NCBI GenBank assembly: GCA_016930535.1
Contig: JAFGGN010000123.1
Span: 1-35,824 of the forward strand
Reading direction: 5' to 3'
Length of the DNA stretch: 35,824 bases
From: a bacterium
GTDB taxonomy: Bacteria > Zhuqueibacterota > QNDG01 > JAFGCO01
Below the pieces are notes generated by a model that saw only the letters and a program-made list of their open reading frames with translations, was not told the DNA's origin and made no database searches. Below are positions 16,974 to 24,265 of the stretch, piece after piece. A program made the position numbers and the translations under genes. The first letter of the stretch is position 1; every line of letters begins with the position of its first letter.

Positions 16974-17942
16974 TTATGACCGGATCTGCCGGAGGATTTC
17001 CACAGCCACGGCAAGGGCTTCGCGGCCGGCCCTGCCGGAAACGCCGGACATTTTTTCACCCCGGACCGCGCGTATAAATGTCTCCAGTTCCAGCAGCAGG
17101 GCATTGTGGTCGCCCGCATCCGGTTTTTTAAGGAGCACTTTGCGTTTTTTGTCGCCCACGCCTATTTCACCCAGCACAAAATCCTTATCGGATTCCGGTT
17201 CGCCGAGCGCATATATTTCGACCTCTTTATCCTGAAAATCGATCGTGATATAGGTGTCCTTCTGAAACAGCCGCATTTTTCGCATGGTTTTCTGGGAGAT
17301 GCGGCTGGCCGTGAGATTGGCCACACAACCGTCTGCGAACTTTAGGCGGGCGTTCGCGATATCGATGGTGTCAGATACAACGGCCACACCGCTGGCGGCA
17401 ACACTTTCAAGCGGCGTCGTCATCATGCTTAAAACGATATCGATGTCGTGAATCATCAGGTCCAGGATCACGGACACTTCGATACCGCGCGGTTTGAACG
17501 GGGCCAGCCTGTGGGCCTCGATGAATGCCGGCTGTATCGGCAGCCCCTTGAGCGCAAGGACGGCGGGATTGTATCGTTCGATATGGCCTGTATGAAGCAC
17601 CAGATGCTGCACCGCAGCCATGCGTACCAGTGTTTCGGCCTGTGTGACGGTTTCGGTGATGGGTTTTTCAATGAGGCAGTGAATGTCCCGTGACAGCACC
17701 TCGCCTGCAATTTCAAAGTGTTTGTCGGTGGGTACTGCAATGCTGACGGCCTGCACGTCCTTCAACAGCGAATCCAGATCAGGATAGGACCGGCATTTGC
17801 ATTCCTCGGCAATTTTTCGGGATTTTTCCTGGTCGGTGTCATACACGCCGACCAGTTCGGTCTGGGGCAGCTGAAGATAATTCAGGGCATGGAACCGGCC
17901 GAGATGACCGGTGCCGATAACACCGACTTTCACGGATTCCAA
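16974..17942 (-). CDS. Gfo/Idh/MocA oxidoreductase, candidate UDP-GlcNAc 3-dehydrogenase (GnnA-like)
   Basis: NAD(P)-dependent sugar dehydrogenase of 322 residues. The N-terminal Rossmann fold has KVGVIGTGHLGRFHA, the EKP motif lies at residues 92-94, and the C-terminal domain has DLMIHDIDIVLSM with the His-Asp pair of the family. Its place directly before lpxB makes GnnA plausible, the enzyme that oxidises UDP-GlcNAc so that lipid A can carry amide-linked chains at position 3. A matching aminotransferase (gnnB) is not in the window, so this is inference. No ATG is available: an in-frame TAG lies four codons upstream, leaving TTG at 17942 (AGGGGGA five bases upstream, chosen) or GTG at 17933. 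Confidence 0.88.
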   Translation of the reverse strand: MESVKVGVIGTGHLGRFHALNYLQLPQTELVGVYDTDQEKSRKIAEECKCRSYPDLDSLLKDVQAVSIAVPTDKHFEIAGEVLSRDIHCLIEKPITETVTQAETLVRMAAVQHLVLHTGHIERYNPAVLALKGLPIQPAFIEAHRLAPFKPRGIEVSVILDLMIHDIDIVLSMMTTPLESVAASGVAVVSDTIDIANARLKFADGCVANLTASRISQKTMRKMRLFQKDTYITIDFQDKEVEIYALGEPESDKDFVLGEIGVGDKKRKVLLKKPDAGDHNALLLELETFIRAVRGEKMSGVSGRAGREALAVAVEILRQIRS

Positions 17943-17983
17943 TGATTCCCCCTAAGTAAAAGTGTCCGTTTTAAACCAATTTT

Positions 17984-18012
17984 AATGTAACATAATTCAT
18001 GTTTCAAATCAA
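17984..18012 (-). promoter_or_regulatory. Candidate promoter of the lpxB operon
   Basis: On the minus strand TTGATT (18012-18007), 17-base spacer, TACATT (17989-17984), about 40 bases before the TTG start of the oxidoreductase. It probably drives the run down to nadB, since no other gap in that run exceeds 26 bases. Confidence 0.5.
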
Positions 18013-18068
18013 ACACTTTTTAATTTGAAAATTTATATTGACTTATTTCGTATGATCCGGGTTTTTCA

Positions 18069-18105
18069 GGATTCACTGCAGGATCAGGCAGCCTCTGCAG
18101 AATCC
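18069..18105 (-). other. Stem-loop with CTGCAG arms
   Basis: GGATT-ca-CTGCAG (18069-18081) pairs with CTGCAG-AATCC (18095-18105) around a 13-base loop, leaving a two-base bulge. It lies eight bases from a second, stronger hairpin, downstream of the PstS-like gene. Confidence 0.5.
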
Positions 18106-18112
18106 GTAAATG

Positions 18113-18156
18113 AAACGCCCGCGGATGTGCTATGGAATGCACGCCCGCGGGCGTTT
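18113..18156 (-). terminator. Strong GC-rich hairpin, probable terminator
   Basis: AAACGCCCGCGG (18113-18124) is perfectly complementary to CCGCGGGCGTTT (18145-18156); the 20-base loop can itself pair GTGC with GCAC. It lies 50 bases after the stop of the PstS-like gene (minus strand). The T-run is only three bases on either strand, so intrinsic termination is likely but not certain. Confidence 0.6.
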
Positions 18157-18205
18157 GAAATCAGGTCCGGTGTTTCAGTACGACAGGATACCGGTCAATT
18201 ATGCG

Positions 18206-18640
18206 TTATTTATTGATCCGGACGATTTTTATCCCCTTCGTGTCGGAAACATGCATGACATATCCAATGGCGCCAGGATTGTTTCTTACGTAATCGATCA
18301 CATCATTATCGCCGGACAGTTCAATGGGGGGCGTGTTGATGCCTGAAAACAGTTGTTTGCGCCAGAAAGACTTTATGGAACCGACGCTTTTTTCGAGTAC
18401 CGATTCACTGAACTGGGCCCGAATACTGTTTTCCTCAGTCTGATCCACAGGAAGGATTCTGGAGCCGTTTTCCCATTCCAACACATTTTTCAGAAACATA
18501 CCGGCGATGTTGTCTCTGCTTATTTCAGAAATGGGATTCTTGTCGTTGACGATGAGTTTAAAATTGCTTTTTTCCTGTGCATTGAGAATGGGCAAGAGCA
18601 TCATAATTTGAAGTAAAAAAATAACGGTGAATCTTTTCAT
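18206..18640 (-). CDS. Small periplasmic PstS-like protein
   Basis: A 144-residue protein with a signal peptide (MKRF, hydrophobic core, LNAQ). The mature part resembles one lobe of a phosphate-binding PstS-type protein: IVNDKNPISEISRDNIAGMF, then a WENGSRILPVDQ strand, FWRKQLFSG, and NPGAIGYV near the end. Proteins of this short type often lie beside porins rather than beside a full ABC transporter, and no transporter genes are here. The ligand may be phosphate or another oxyanion, but that is not shown. GAGGAGA precedes the start. It follows the porin by 62 bases on the same strand and probably shares its promoter. Confidence 0.85.
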   Translation of the reverse strand: MKRFTVIFLLQIMMLLPILNAQEKSNFKLIVNDKNPISEISRDNIAGMFLKNVLEWENGSRILPVDQTEENSIRAQFSESVLEKSVGSIKSFWRKQLFSGINTPPIELSGDNDVIDYVRNNPGAIGYVMHVSDTKGIKIVRINK

Positions 18641-18702
18641 GTTACAGTATCTCCTCTATTTGGAACCGCCGGAATTGGCGATATTCGCGATGAATGATGT
18701 TG

Positions 18703-19739
18703 TCAGAATCCGATGGCGACGGCTGCCTTGAATTCGGAGTAATCGATGCCTCTGAACCGGCGGTTCATTTTGCCGGATGTAATCGAGTTGATTTCCGCTT
18801 TGAGAAACAGGTTTTCCGTGACTTTAATATTTAGGCCATAAATGATCTGTTTTGCCTGATCGTCATTTCTGTCCATATCGGGATCCAGGAATTCGTATCG
18901 GATATATGGCGTGATGCGATACATGTAACTATAGGAACCCATCGCGCTGTAAGCATAACTGGAATATGCACGCTGTTCTTCCGGTTTCAGGGAACCGGAA
19001 ACATATTCCAATTCAATACCCAGTTGACCGGAAGTCCATTCGGCCTGTCCACTCCAACTGACCTGAGACATGCGTTTTCCGGTATCTTCATCTTGATTAT
19101 CCATCTGCGATAGTTGATCTGTGTAAAAGGAAAATCCAAGATCCAGCCTGTTCATGGGTGATAAGCAGATACGGCCGGCGATGGATTTTTCCTTGTTGTC
19201 GTCTTCCTCATAAGGATTGGTGGTTTCCTGCCCACCATTCGATATAAGCAGGATATAATCGGCTTGAATTTCCCTGATCCGAGAATTGCCGAGAGCGGCC
19301 AGTCCCGTGGCCCATCGGGGATAAAAACGCAGATCACTGCCGAACTTGTCGTTTTTTTTGTACTCAGGGGTTCATTGACCGTGAGAATAACGGGTTTGGC
19401 CGTGTGAATTTCATTATAAATACCGAAGGGTGTAAACATTTTACCGGCACGGAACTTCAGCCAGTCCCTGACAAGGTACTCGCAGAAAACATATTCGACC
19501 GCAGCATTTCCCCGGCCGTCTTCTGTTGCTGCGCCGTGTTCCCAGGTTATATCCGCCGCAATCCTCAAATAATCCGCTGTTGTGACATTGAACACGAGGT
19601 CGAACAGATCCGAGTCGAAGGAGCCGTTCGGATCCCCTTTTCCTTCATCCCCGAACATTTTTTCAAATTCGAAACCCGAGTATCCGTTGATCCGGATGTT
19701 TTCATTTAATTTGCCGGCTAGTAATACAGTGGTAAACAA
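18703..19739 (-). pseudogene. Outer membrane porin gene with a one-base frameshift
   Basis: Two adjacent frames form one beta-barrel protein. The first (19739 to about 19360) reads NIRINGYSGFEFEKMF and goes on through RAGKMFTPFGIYNEIHTAK, porin-like strands. At an A8 tract (19352-19359, T8 on the plus strand) it slips out of frame. Reading one extra A restores NDKFGSDLRFYPRWATG and continues without a stop into MNRLDLGFSFYTDQLS, ending AAVAIGF at 18703 with the terminal Phe of barrels. The N-terminus is also unclear: no ATG follows the good site GGGGAGGG, and the nearest TTG start (19739) is 13 bases away. The gene is decayed, phase-variable, expressed by -1 slippage at A-AAA-AAA, or misassembled. 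It pairs with the PstS-like gene. Confidence 0.8.
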
Positions 19740-19809
19740 GAGTATGCAAATACCCTCCCCTGAATTTTACCTATATTCAGAAAAAATCATGCCAGTTGAG
19801 ATGTGTTGT

Positions 19810-19837
19810 TTTATAGAAACAGCTAAATAACTGACAA
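19810..19837 (-). promoter_or_regulatory. Porin promoter
   Basis: On the minus strand TTGTCA (19837-19832), 16-base spacer, TATAAA (19815-19810), five of six matches to consensus in both boxes. The transcript would start near 19803, about 64 bases before the TTG start. Confidence 0.6.
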
Positions 19838-19853
19838 GAAACAGGTTGGTTAT

Positions 19854-19881
19854 ATTTGCCAAAAACCTCGTATTGGCAAAT
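19854..19881. promoter_or_regulatory. Inverted repeat, candidate activator site
   Basis: ATTTGCCAA (19854-19862) is the exact complement of TTGGCAAAT (19873-19881) with ten bases between. It is centred about 65 bases upstream of the predicted porin start, where activators commonly bind. No regulator gene is adjacent. Confidence 0.5.
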
Positions 19882-20120
19882 CGATATCAACGTGTAATTG
19901 TCAGTCCGTGACGATTACATTTTAAAATGACAGCAAGGAATACCGGCCTTTATTCGGACCTGATCCTGATGGCTTTTATAACAGTTGATCAGCCCGGATT
20001 TCAACGGTCGTTTTCATTTGCTTTTCATGTTCATAATATGTAAACTTCTGCAATTCTGTTTTCAGCCTGATCATTTATGCCGGCTTCGTCTGGCCTGTAT
20101 TTGAGTGCAGGGAGTACATT

Positions 20121-20645
20121 GTGGAAATTTCCGGACAGGATAAAGTATTATATCAAATCAGAAAAGCCGGATTTGCAGACATCGGGGAAGTCGTATCCGT
20201 ATTGCAGGATGCGGCCAATTGGCTCATTGACAGGGGCATGCCGCTTTGGAAAACGAATGAGCTGTCTTCGGATAACATTCGCGAAGATATTATAAAGGAC
20301 CTGTATTATGTGGTCCTCGATGGGAGAAGTGCCGTTGGAACATTCAAATTTCAGCCGGCAGACCGTATGTACTGGCCGGAAATGACTGAAGGGGGTTCCG
20401 TTTATATGCACAGGATCGCGGTCAGAAGGAGCCACGCCGGAAAAGGAATTTCCGGAATAATACTGGACTGGGCTAAAAATGAAGCAAAGATGCGGGGAAA
20501 ATGTTATTTAAGGTTGGATTGCGAGGCGTCGCGTATTAAATTATGTCGGTTGTATGAAAACAATGGCTTTGTGAAACACAGTGAAAGGCAGGTCGGCCCT
20601 TATTATGTGGCCCGATATCAGTTCAGATTGAATCGATATCCGTGA
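20121..20645 (+). CDS. GNAT family N-acetyltransferase
   Basis: A 174-residue cytoplasmic acetyltransferase. The acetyl-CoA-binding motif A is seen in HRIAVRRSHAGKGISGIIL (with the R-x2-G-x-G type turn), followed by KCYLRLDCEASRIKLCRLYENNGF, the strand and helix that complete the fold. The substrate cannot be told from sequence. It starts with GTG at 20121, preceded by GGGAG (20110-20114) with six bases of spacing. The last four bases overlap an alternative GTG of the next small gene, whose better start is at 20669. No clear link to its neighbours. Confidence 0.88.
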   Translation: MEISGQDKVLYQIRKAGFADIGEVVSVLQDAANWLIDRGMPLWKTNELSSDNIREDIIKDLYYVVLDGRSAVGTFKFQPADRMYWPEMTEGGSVYMHRIAVRRSHAGKGISGIILDWAKNEAKMRGKCYLRLDCEASRIKLCRLYENNGFVKHSERQVGPYYVARYQFRLNRYP

Positions 20646-20668
20646 ATATAAAAAAGATGGAGGTCAGC

Positions 20669-20905
20669 ATGATTACGCTCAAACACAAAGAAACGGGCCG
20701 CTTCATCGGAACCATCGACGAACAGCAGCTGAAGTTCCTCATGGATCAGCTCGAAGAAGAGTCGCTGAAGGATCAGGATTATTATATCAACCAGGTGACG
20801 CTGGATATGTTTGAAGAAAATGGCATTGATGCAGGGCTTTTCAAAATGCTCAAGGCGGCACTCGGATCCGATGAAGATATGGAGATTGTCTGGACCCGTG
20901 AGTGA
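20669..20905 (+). CDS. Small conserved-looking protein, unknown
   Basis: A 78-residue acidic cytoplasmic protein with no membrane segment or Cys. It begins MITLKHKETGRFIGTIDEQQ and looks like a compact alpha/beta domain with Asp/Glu-rich helices. GGAGG at 20659-20663 sits five bases before the ATG at 20669, which decides the start; the frame also extends back to a GTG at 20642 without its own binding site. It lies 23 bases after the acetyltransferase gene, so the two may be co-transcribed. I do not recognise the family with certainty. The strong ribosome binding site and codon pattern support a real gene. Confidence 0.75.
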   Translation: MITLKHKETGRFIGTIDEQQLKFLMDQLEEESLKDQDYYINQVTLDMFEENGIDAGLFKMLKAALGSDEDMEIVWTRE

Positions 20906-21071
20906 GATGCGCCGTTCTGCGGAGAACCCGCATGTTTCCCATTCCTGATGAAAATGAGGCATATCAGACCATTGCGGCAATCTTGGACTCCGGGGTCAGT
21001 TTTGGATCCCGGGGTTATTCAATAATCAGGACTCATTCGGGAAACATGTCGAATAAAAAATGGGAAATCCC

Positions 21072-21593
21072 ATGAAGATTAAATTCATCTGTCCGCTGAT
21101 CGCGGTGAAAGATATTCACATTTCCAGAAATTTCTATGAGAATATGCTCGGCCAGAGAATCAAACACGATTTTATGCAAAACATCGAGTTCGAAGGAGGT
21201 TTTGCCATTCATGAAGCCGCGCATTTTAAGGAATTGCTGGGCTCCGGTGTTCAGGTTCCCGAAAGGCAGACAACGCATTGGGGTGAACTGTATTTTGAAA
21301 CAGACGATCCGGAGGGAATGGAATTTGAATTGAAGCGGGAAGGTGTCCCGTTCCTTCATGGAGTCGTGGAACAGCCCTGGGGTCAGCGCGTACTGCGCGT
21401 GACCGATCCGGACGGGCATATTGTGGAAATCGGGGAATCCATGGAATCCGTGGTGCTGAGATTGCATGCACGGGGTATGTCCGTTCAGGAAATCGGACAA
21501 AGAACGTCCATGCCAGGGGAATTCGTTCGAAAGGTGACCGAAGAATCGTTTAAGCAGGAGCAGAAAGACGATGATATGGGAAGTGATTCTTGA
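21072..21593 (+). CDS. VOC (glyoxalase/dioxygenase fold) protein with C-terminal helix-turn-helix-like tail
   Basis: A 173-residue protein. Residues 1-122 form a vicinal-oxygen-chelate domain: CPLIAVKDIHISRNFYENML, an HWGELYFETDD strand, and RVTDPDGHIVEIGES with the last Glu in the usual metal-ligand place. After it come about 50 residues not normal for the family, VVLRLHARGMSVQEIGQRTSMPGEFV, which look like a small helix-turn-helix of resolvase or sigma-region-4 type. The substrate is unknown. The start at 21072 gives the usual short N-terminus and has GGGA nearby; ATG at 21060 is possible. The stop codon overlaps the -35 box of a promoter at 21590. Confidence 0.85.
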   Translation: MKIKFICPLIAVKDIHISRNFYENMLGQRIKHDFMQNIEFEGGFAIHEAAHFKELLGSGVQVPERQTTHWGELYFETDDPEGMEFELKREGVPFLHGVVEQPWGQRVLRVTDPDGHIVEIGESMESVVLRLHARGMSVQEIGQRTSMPGEFVRKVTEESFKQEQKDDDMGSDS

Positions 21594-21619
21594 CAAGAAA
21601 TCGCCCTGTTATGTATATT
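21590..21619 (+). promoter_or_regulatory. Sigma-70 type promoter
   Basis: TTGACA at 21590-21595, 18-base spacer, TATATT at 21614-21619. The next annotated gene starts at 21838, so the leader would be about 210 bases. Confidence 0.55.
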
Positions 21620-21667
21620 GGTCGTCATTTTAATGAAAACGGTTATGGGTGTGTAAGAGGGATTCTT

Positions 21668-21745
21668 ATGTCATTCCGTTCTGAGTCGATATGCATGCCT
21701 GTTTCCGGCAAGAGATTCCGGCACGCTCATGATTTTTTTTTGTGA
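21668..21745 (+). CDS. Possible 25-residue leader peptide
   Basis: ATG at 21668 preceded by AGAGGGA five bases upstream, reading MSFRSESICMPVSGKRFRHA and five more residues to a TGA at 21743-21745. It lies in the long leader between the promoter at 21590 and the membrane protein gene. It may be a small regulatory peptide or chance; nothing but position and the binding site supports it. The rest of 21746-21837 shows nothing definite. Confidence 0.25.
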   Translation: MSFRSESICMPVSGKRFRHAHDFFL

Positions 21746-21837
21746 GTGAATGCCCGGATTTTCCTTAAATCCTCAATTAGCCCGGCACTGTCTCGCATTG
21801 CGGCAAAACAAACATATAAAATAAGGCAAATATTCCA

Positions 21838-22569
21838 ATGATGCTTAATCCGGCTCCTGCGGCGAAAAATCCAGCGTATTTTCATACACAGAGCGCATCC
21901 CTGGTCCTCATGCTGCTCCTATGTGCGGATTTGATATTTTTAGTACTCCATTCAATCCGTATTTATATGCCGTTTCTTGAAAACAGCCTGTTTTCCATTG
22001 ATGTAGACGGCAGCTATTCGGAATTATACCAGTACCTCAAATGGTTGTGGATCACATTATTGTTCACCGGTCTTTCCAAATCAAAAGGTTCGCTCGGTTA
22101 TTGCTCCTGGGCATTGGTGTTTGCATTCATGTTGTGCGACGACATCTTCAGAATCCATGAGAAAGCCGGTTACGGCCTGGCAAAAAGTTTGTCTTTCGCT
22201 CCGGCGCTCGGTTTCAGAATGCAGGATTTCGGGGAGTTGGCCGTATGGTGTGCAGCCGGTCTGATTCTGTTCCTGACGGTCGCTCTGGCATACAAAACCG
22301 GGACACCGGCTTTCAGGAGGATATCCAGAGATATTGTATTGTTATTAAGCGGTCTGTTCTTTTTCGGCGTTGTCGTGGACATGGCCCATATTGCATTGCA
22401 TCCAGGACGGAGTGCGGATCTGGTTCTCACTCTCCTCGAAGACGGCGGTGAAATGATCATGGCAAGTCTGATACTGTGGTATGTCTTTCTGCGGCTTGTG
22501 CACGGAGAAAATCAGGCATTCTCTTTCTTTGATGAATGGTACAGTCGGTTTCGAAGACACTCCGCCTGA
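21838..22569 (+). CDS. Integral membrane protein, unknown function
   Basis: A 243-residue protein with about six hydrophobic segments (around residues 20-40, 62-78, 84-102, 132-152, 164-184 and 200-222). Short loops carry charged residues, including DVDGSYSEL near 56-64, CDDIFRIHEKAG near 100-111, and a HPGRSADLVLTLLEDGGEM loop near the fifth segment. I do not recognise the family. The Asp-Asp pair and the His residues near membrane segments could bind a metal or cofactor, but that is speculation. The ribosome binding site is poor. Transcription probably comes from the promoter at 21590. It converges with tdk, only 28 bases away, with no obvious terminator between them. Confidence 0.8.
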   Translation: MMLNPAPAAKNPAYFHTQSASLVLMLLLCADLIFLVLHSIRIYMPFLENSLFSIDVDGSYSELYQYLKWLWITLLFTGLSKSKGSLGYCSWALVFAFMLCDDIFRIHEKAGYGLAKSLSFAPALGFRMQDFGELAVWCAAGLILFLTVALAYKTGTPAFRRISRDIVLLLSGLFFFGVVVDMAHIALHPGRSADLVLTLLEDGGEMIMASLILWYVFLRLVHGENQAFSFFDEWYSRFRRHSA

Positions 22570-22597
22570 ATCCTATGATCGATCTTCAAATGATCCT

Positions 22598-23209
22598 TCA
22601 GGTCATGGTATCGGGCTCCCGATCTGACCCTTCATGCGGAACAGACGTGTGGCATTTTCTGCATCGTGCTTCATAAATATCGGTGCCGCCAATCAGTACC
22701 CGTTCCGAATCCCGCGTAATCCGCTGTGTGCGGTTGGCCGGATTACCGCATTTCATGCAGATGGCCAGGGTCTTGGTGATGTATTCGGCCACAGCCAGAA
22801 GCTGCGGAATAGGCTCGAACGGTTCCCCGCGGAAATCCTGATCCAGTCCGGCGACAATGACACGCTTGCCGCTGTTTGCCAGTTTCTGACACACATCCAC
22901 CAGATCGTTCCCGAAAAACTGGGCTTCATCGATGCCGATTACCTGTGCGCCTTCGGCCAGGGGCGGAATATCCCCCGCCTGTCTGACGGACCTCGACGGA
23001 ATACGCTGATCGGAATGCGAGACCAGGTGATTGTCGCTGTACCGGTTATCCAGGGCGGGCTTGACAATCAGTACATCCAGCCTGGCGATGAGGGCGCGGC
23101 GCAGGCGGCGAATCAGTTCCTCGGTTTTTCCGCTGTACATACTGCCGCATATGACCTCGATCCATCCCGTATTCCGGGGCAGCATGGGTTCGTGACGCCA
23201 TTGTTCCAT
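22598..23209 (-). CDS. tdk: Thymidine kinase
   Basis: Type II thymidine kinase of 203 residues that phosphorylates thymidine to dTMP in pyrimidine salvage. It has the P-loop ICGSMYSGKTEEL, the IDEAQFF motif of Walker B, and four zinc cysteines in CMKCGNPA and CRKCH. Length is typical. It starts nine bases after the cdd stop, with AGGA upstream. Together with cdd it forms a salvage operon that returns cytidine and thymidine to nucleotides. Confidence 0.96.
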   Translation of the reverse strand: MEQWRHEPMLPRNTGWIEVICGSMYSGKTEELIRRLRRALIARLDVLIVKPALDNRYSDNHLVSHSDQRIPSRSVRQAGDIPPLAEGAQVIGIDEAQFFGNDLVDVCQKLANSGKRVIVAGLDQDFRGEPFEPIPQLLAVAEYITKTLAICMKCGNPANRTQRITRDSERVLIGGTDIYEARCRKCHTSVPHEGSDREPDTMT

Positions 23210-23218
23210 GAAATTTTC

Positions 23219-23611
23219 CTAATCCAGTCTGAAAGGATTGGGAAAAAGATCGGCCAGTGAATATTCCACCACATTCCCTTTCAGGTTGGCCAAAATCAAT
23301 CTCAGGTCCGGATTGAACTCGGCCATCACCTGCCGGCAGGCTCCGCAGGGCAACACAGGCTCTTCCGTATCCGCGACGACGGCCATGACAGAGAAATGAC
23401 GGTGCCCTTCAGCCACCGCATGAAATATGGCATTGCGTTCCGCACAGATCGTCAATCCATAAGATTGATTTTCCACATTGCAGCCGGTAAAAACGAGGCC
23501 GGAAAAAGTGTACAGTGCAGCACCGACCTGAAATCCGGAATAGGATGCATGTGCATTCAGACGCGCTTTTGTGGCGGCCTGCACAAGCTGTTTAACATGG
23601 TCCGTATTCAC
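23219..23611 (-). CDS. cdd: Cytidine deaminase
   Basis: Homotetrameric-type zinc enzyme that deaminates cytidine and deoxycytidine to uridine and deoxyuridine. The 130-residue protein shows ASYSGFQVGAAL, the CAERNAIFHA motif with the catalytic Glu and a zinc-binding Cys, and PCGACRQVMAEF with two more zinc cysteines. The start chosen is GTG at 23611, because GGAG lies six bases upstream of it. The alternative TTG at 23623 has no binding site. It precedes tdk by nine bases. Confidence 0.95.
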   Translation of the reverse strand: MNTDHVKQLVQAATKARLNAHASYSGFQVGAALYTFSGLVFTGCNVENQSYGLTICAERNAIFHAVAEGHRHFSVMAVVADTEEPVLPCGACRQVMAEFNPDLRLILANLKGNVVEYSLADLFPNPFRLD

Positions 23612-23673
23612 AAATATCTCCAAAGTTGGCGGGCATTGCTGTAAGATAGAACAAAAGGAGCAAATTCCAAAAT

Positions 23674-23702
23674 AAAAAAATCCGGGTTCGGGACCCGGAT
23701 TT
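23674..23702 (-). terminator. Rho-independent terminator after ssb
   Basis: AAATCCGGGT (23678-23687) pairs with ACCCGGATTT (23693-23702), loop of five. The A-run at 23674-23680 is a T-run on the minus strand, so it ends the ssb transcript before cdd. Confidence 0.9.
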
Positions 23703-23710
23703 TCAATTGA

Positions 23711-24148
23711 TCAGAACGGCAGATCGTCTTCACCTTCAGGGGGAGCCGCTTCGTCAGGCGGCGGCGGTTCGGAATCCGGTGCTCCTCCTGTATCCGCACC
23801 CTCGCCTTTTCGTCCCAGCATCTCCAGATCATTGGCGACAATTTCGGTGATGTACCGCTTGACTCCATTGGCGTCGTCATAAGACCGGGTTTGAAGTCTG
23901 CCCTCTATAAATACGTTGCTGCCTTTTTTCAGGTATTCTCCGACTACCTCGGCCAGTTTGGACCAGGCCACGACTCTGTGCCACTCCGTCTTTTCCTGCT
24001 GATTTCCATCCTGATCTTTCCACGACTGATTGGTGGCTACGCTGAAATTCACAAACGCCCTCCCGGAGGGGGTGTATTTTAACTGCGGATCCGCACCCAG
24101 CCGGCCAACCAGGATCACCTTGTTGACGGTTCCTCTTCCTCTCGACAT
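23711..24148 (-). CDS. ssb: Single-stranded DNA-binding protein
   Basis: Binds and protects single-stranded DNA in replication, recombination and repair. The 145-residue protein has the OB-fold start VNKVILVGRLGADPQLKYTPSG, a FSVATNQSW strand, HRVVAWSKLAE, and a disordered Pro/Glu-rich linker ending in the acidic tip DDLPF that contacts partner proteins such as RecO, whose gene is also in the window. AGGAGG stands five bases before the ATG. It is monocistronic: promoter at 24191-24219 and a terminator right after it. Confidence 0.97.
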   Translation of the reverse strand: MSRGRGTVNKVILVGRLGADPQLKYTPSGRAFVNFSVATNQSWKDQDGNQQEKTEWHRVVAWSKLAEVVGEYLKKGSNVFIEGRLQTRSYDDANGVKRYITEIVANDLEMLGRKGEGADTGGAPDSEPPPPDEAAPPEGEDDLPF

Positions 24149-24190
24149 AACAACCTCCTGATTATTATTAATAAAAACGTGATATAATAT

Positions 24191-24219
24191 AAATTAGCCA
24201 TAAAAATTGCCGTTGTCAA
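24191..24219 (-). promoter_or_regulatory. Candidate ssb promoter
   Basis: On the minus strand TTGACA (24219-24214), 17-base spacer, TAATTT (24196-24191). The -35 is perfect and the -10 weak; a further TATATTATAT lies just downstream. The leader is about 40 bases. Confidence 0.45.
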
Positions 24220-24265
24220 TAAAAAAACTCAAAAAACGTAAAAATTTGCGAATAAACAGCTTTTT

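Larger units (their letters stand above)
19740..20120. other. Divergent intergenic region of 381 bases
   Basis: No gene is visible. It holds the porin promoter (19810-19837), a dyad (19854-19881) and, toward the acetyltransferase gene, A/T-rich sequence with only weak promoter candidates, such as TTGCTT-N17-TAAACT near 20019-20047. Confidence 0.6.

Noticed and set aside
19859..19890. A sigma-54 promoter near the dyad.
   Set aside because: GG is present at TTGGCA but no GC occurs at the right distance on either strand.
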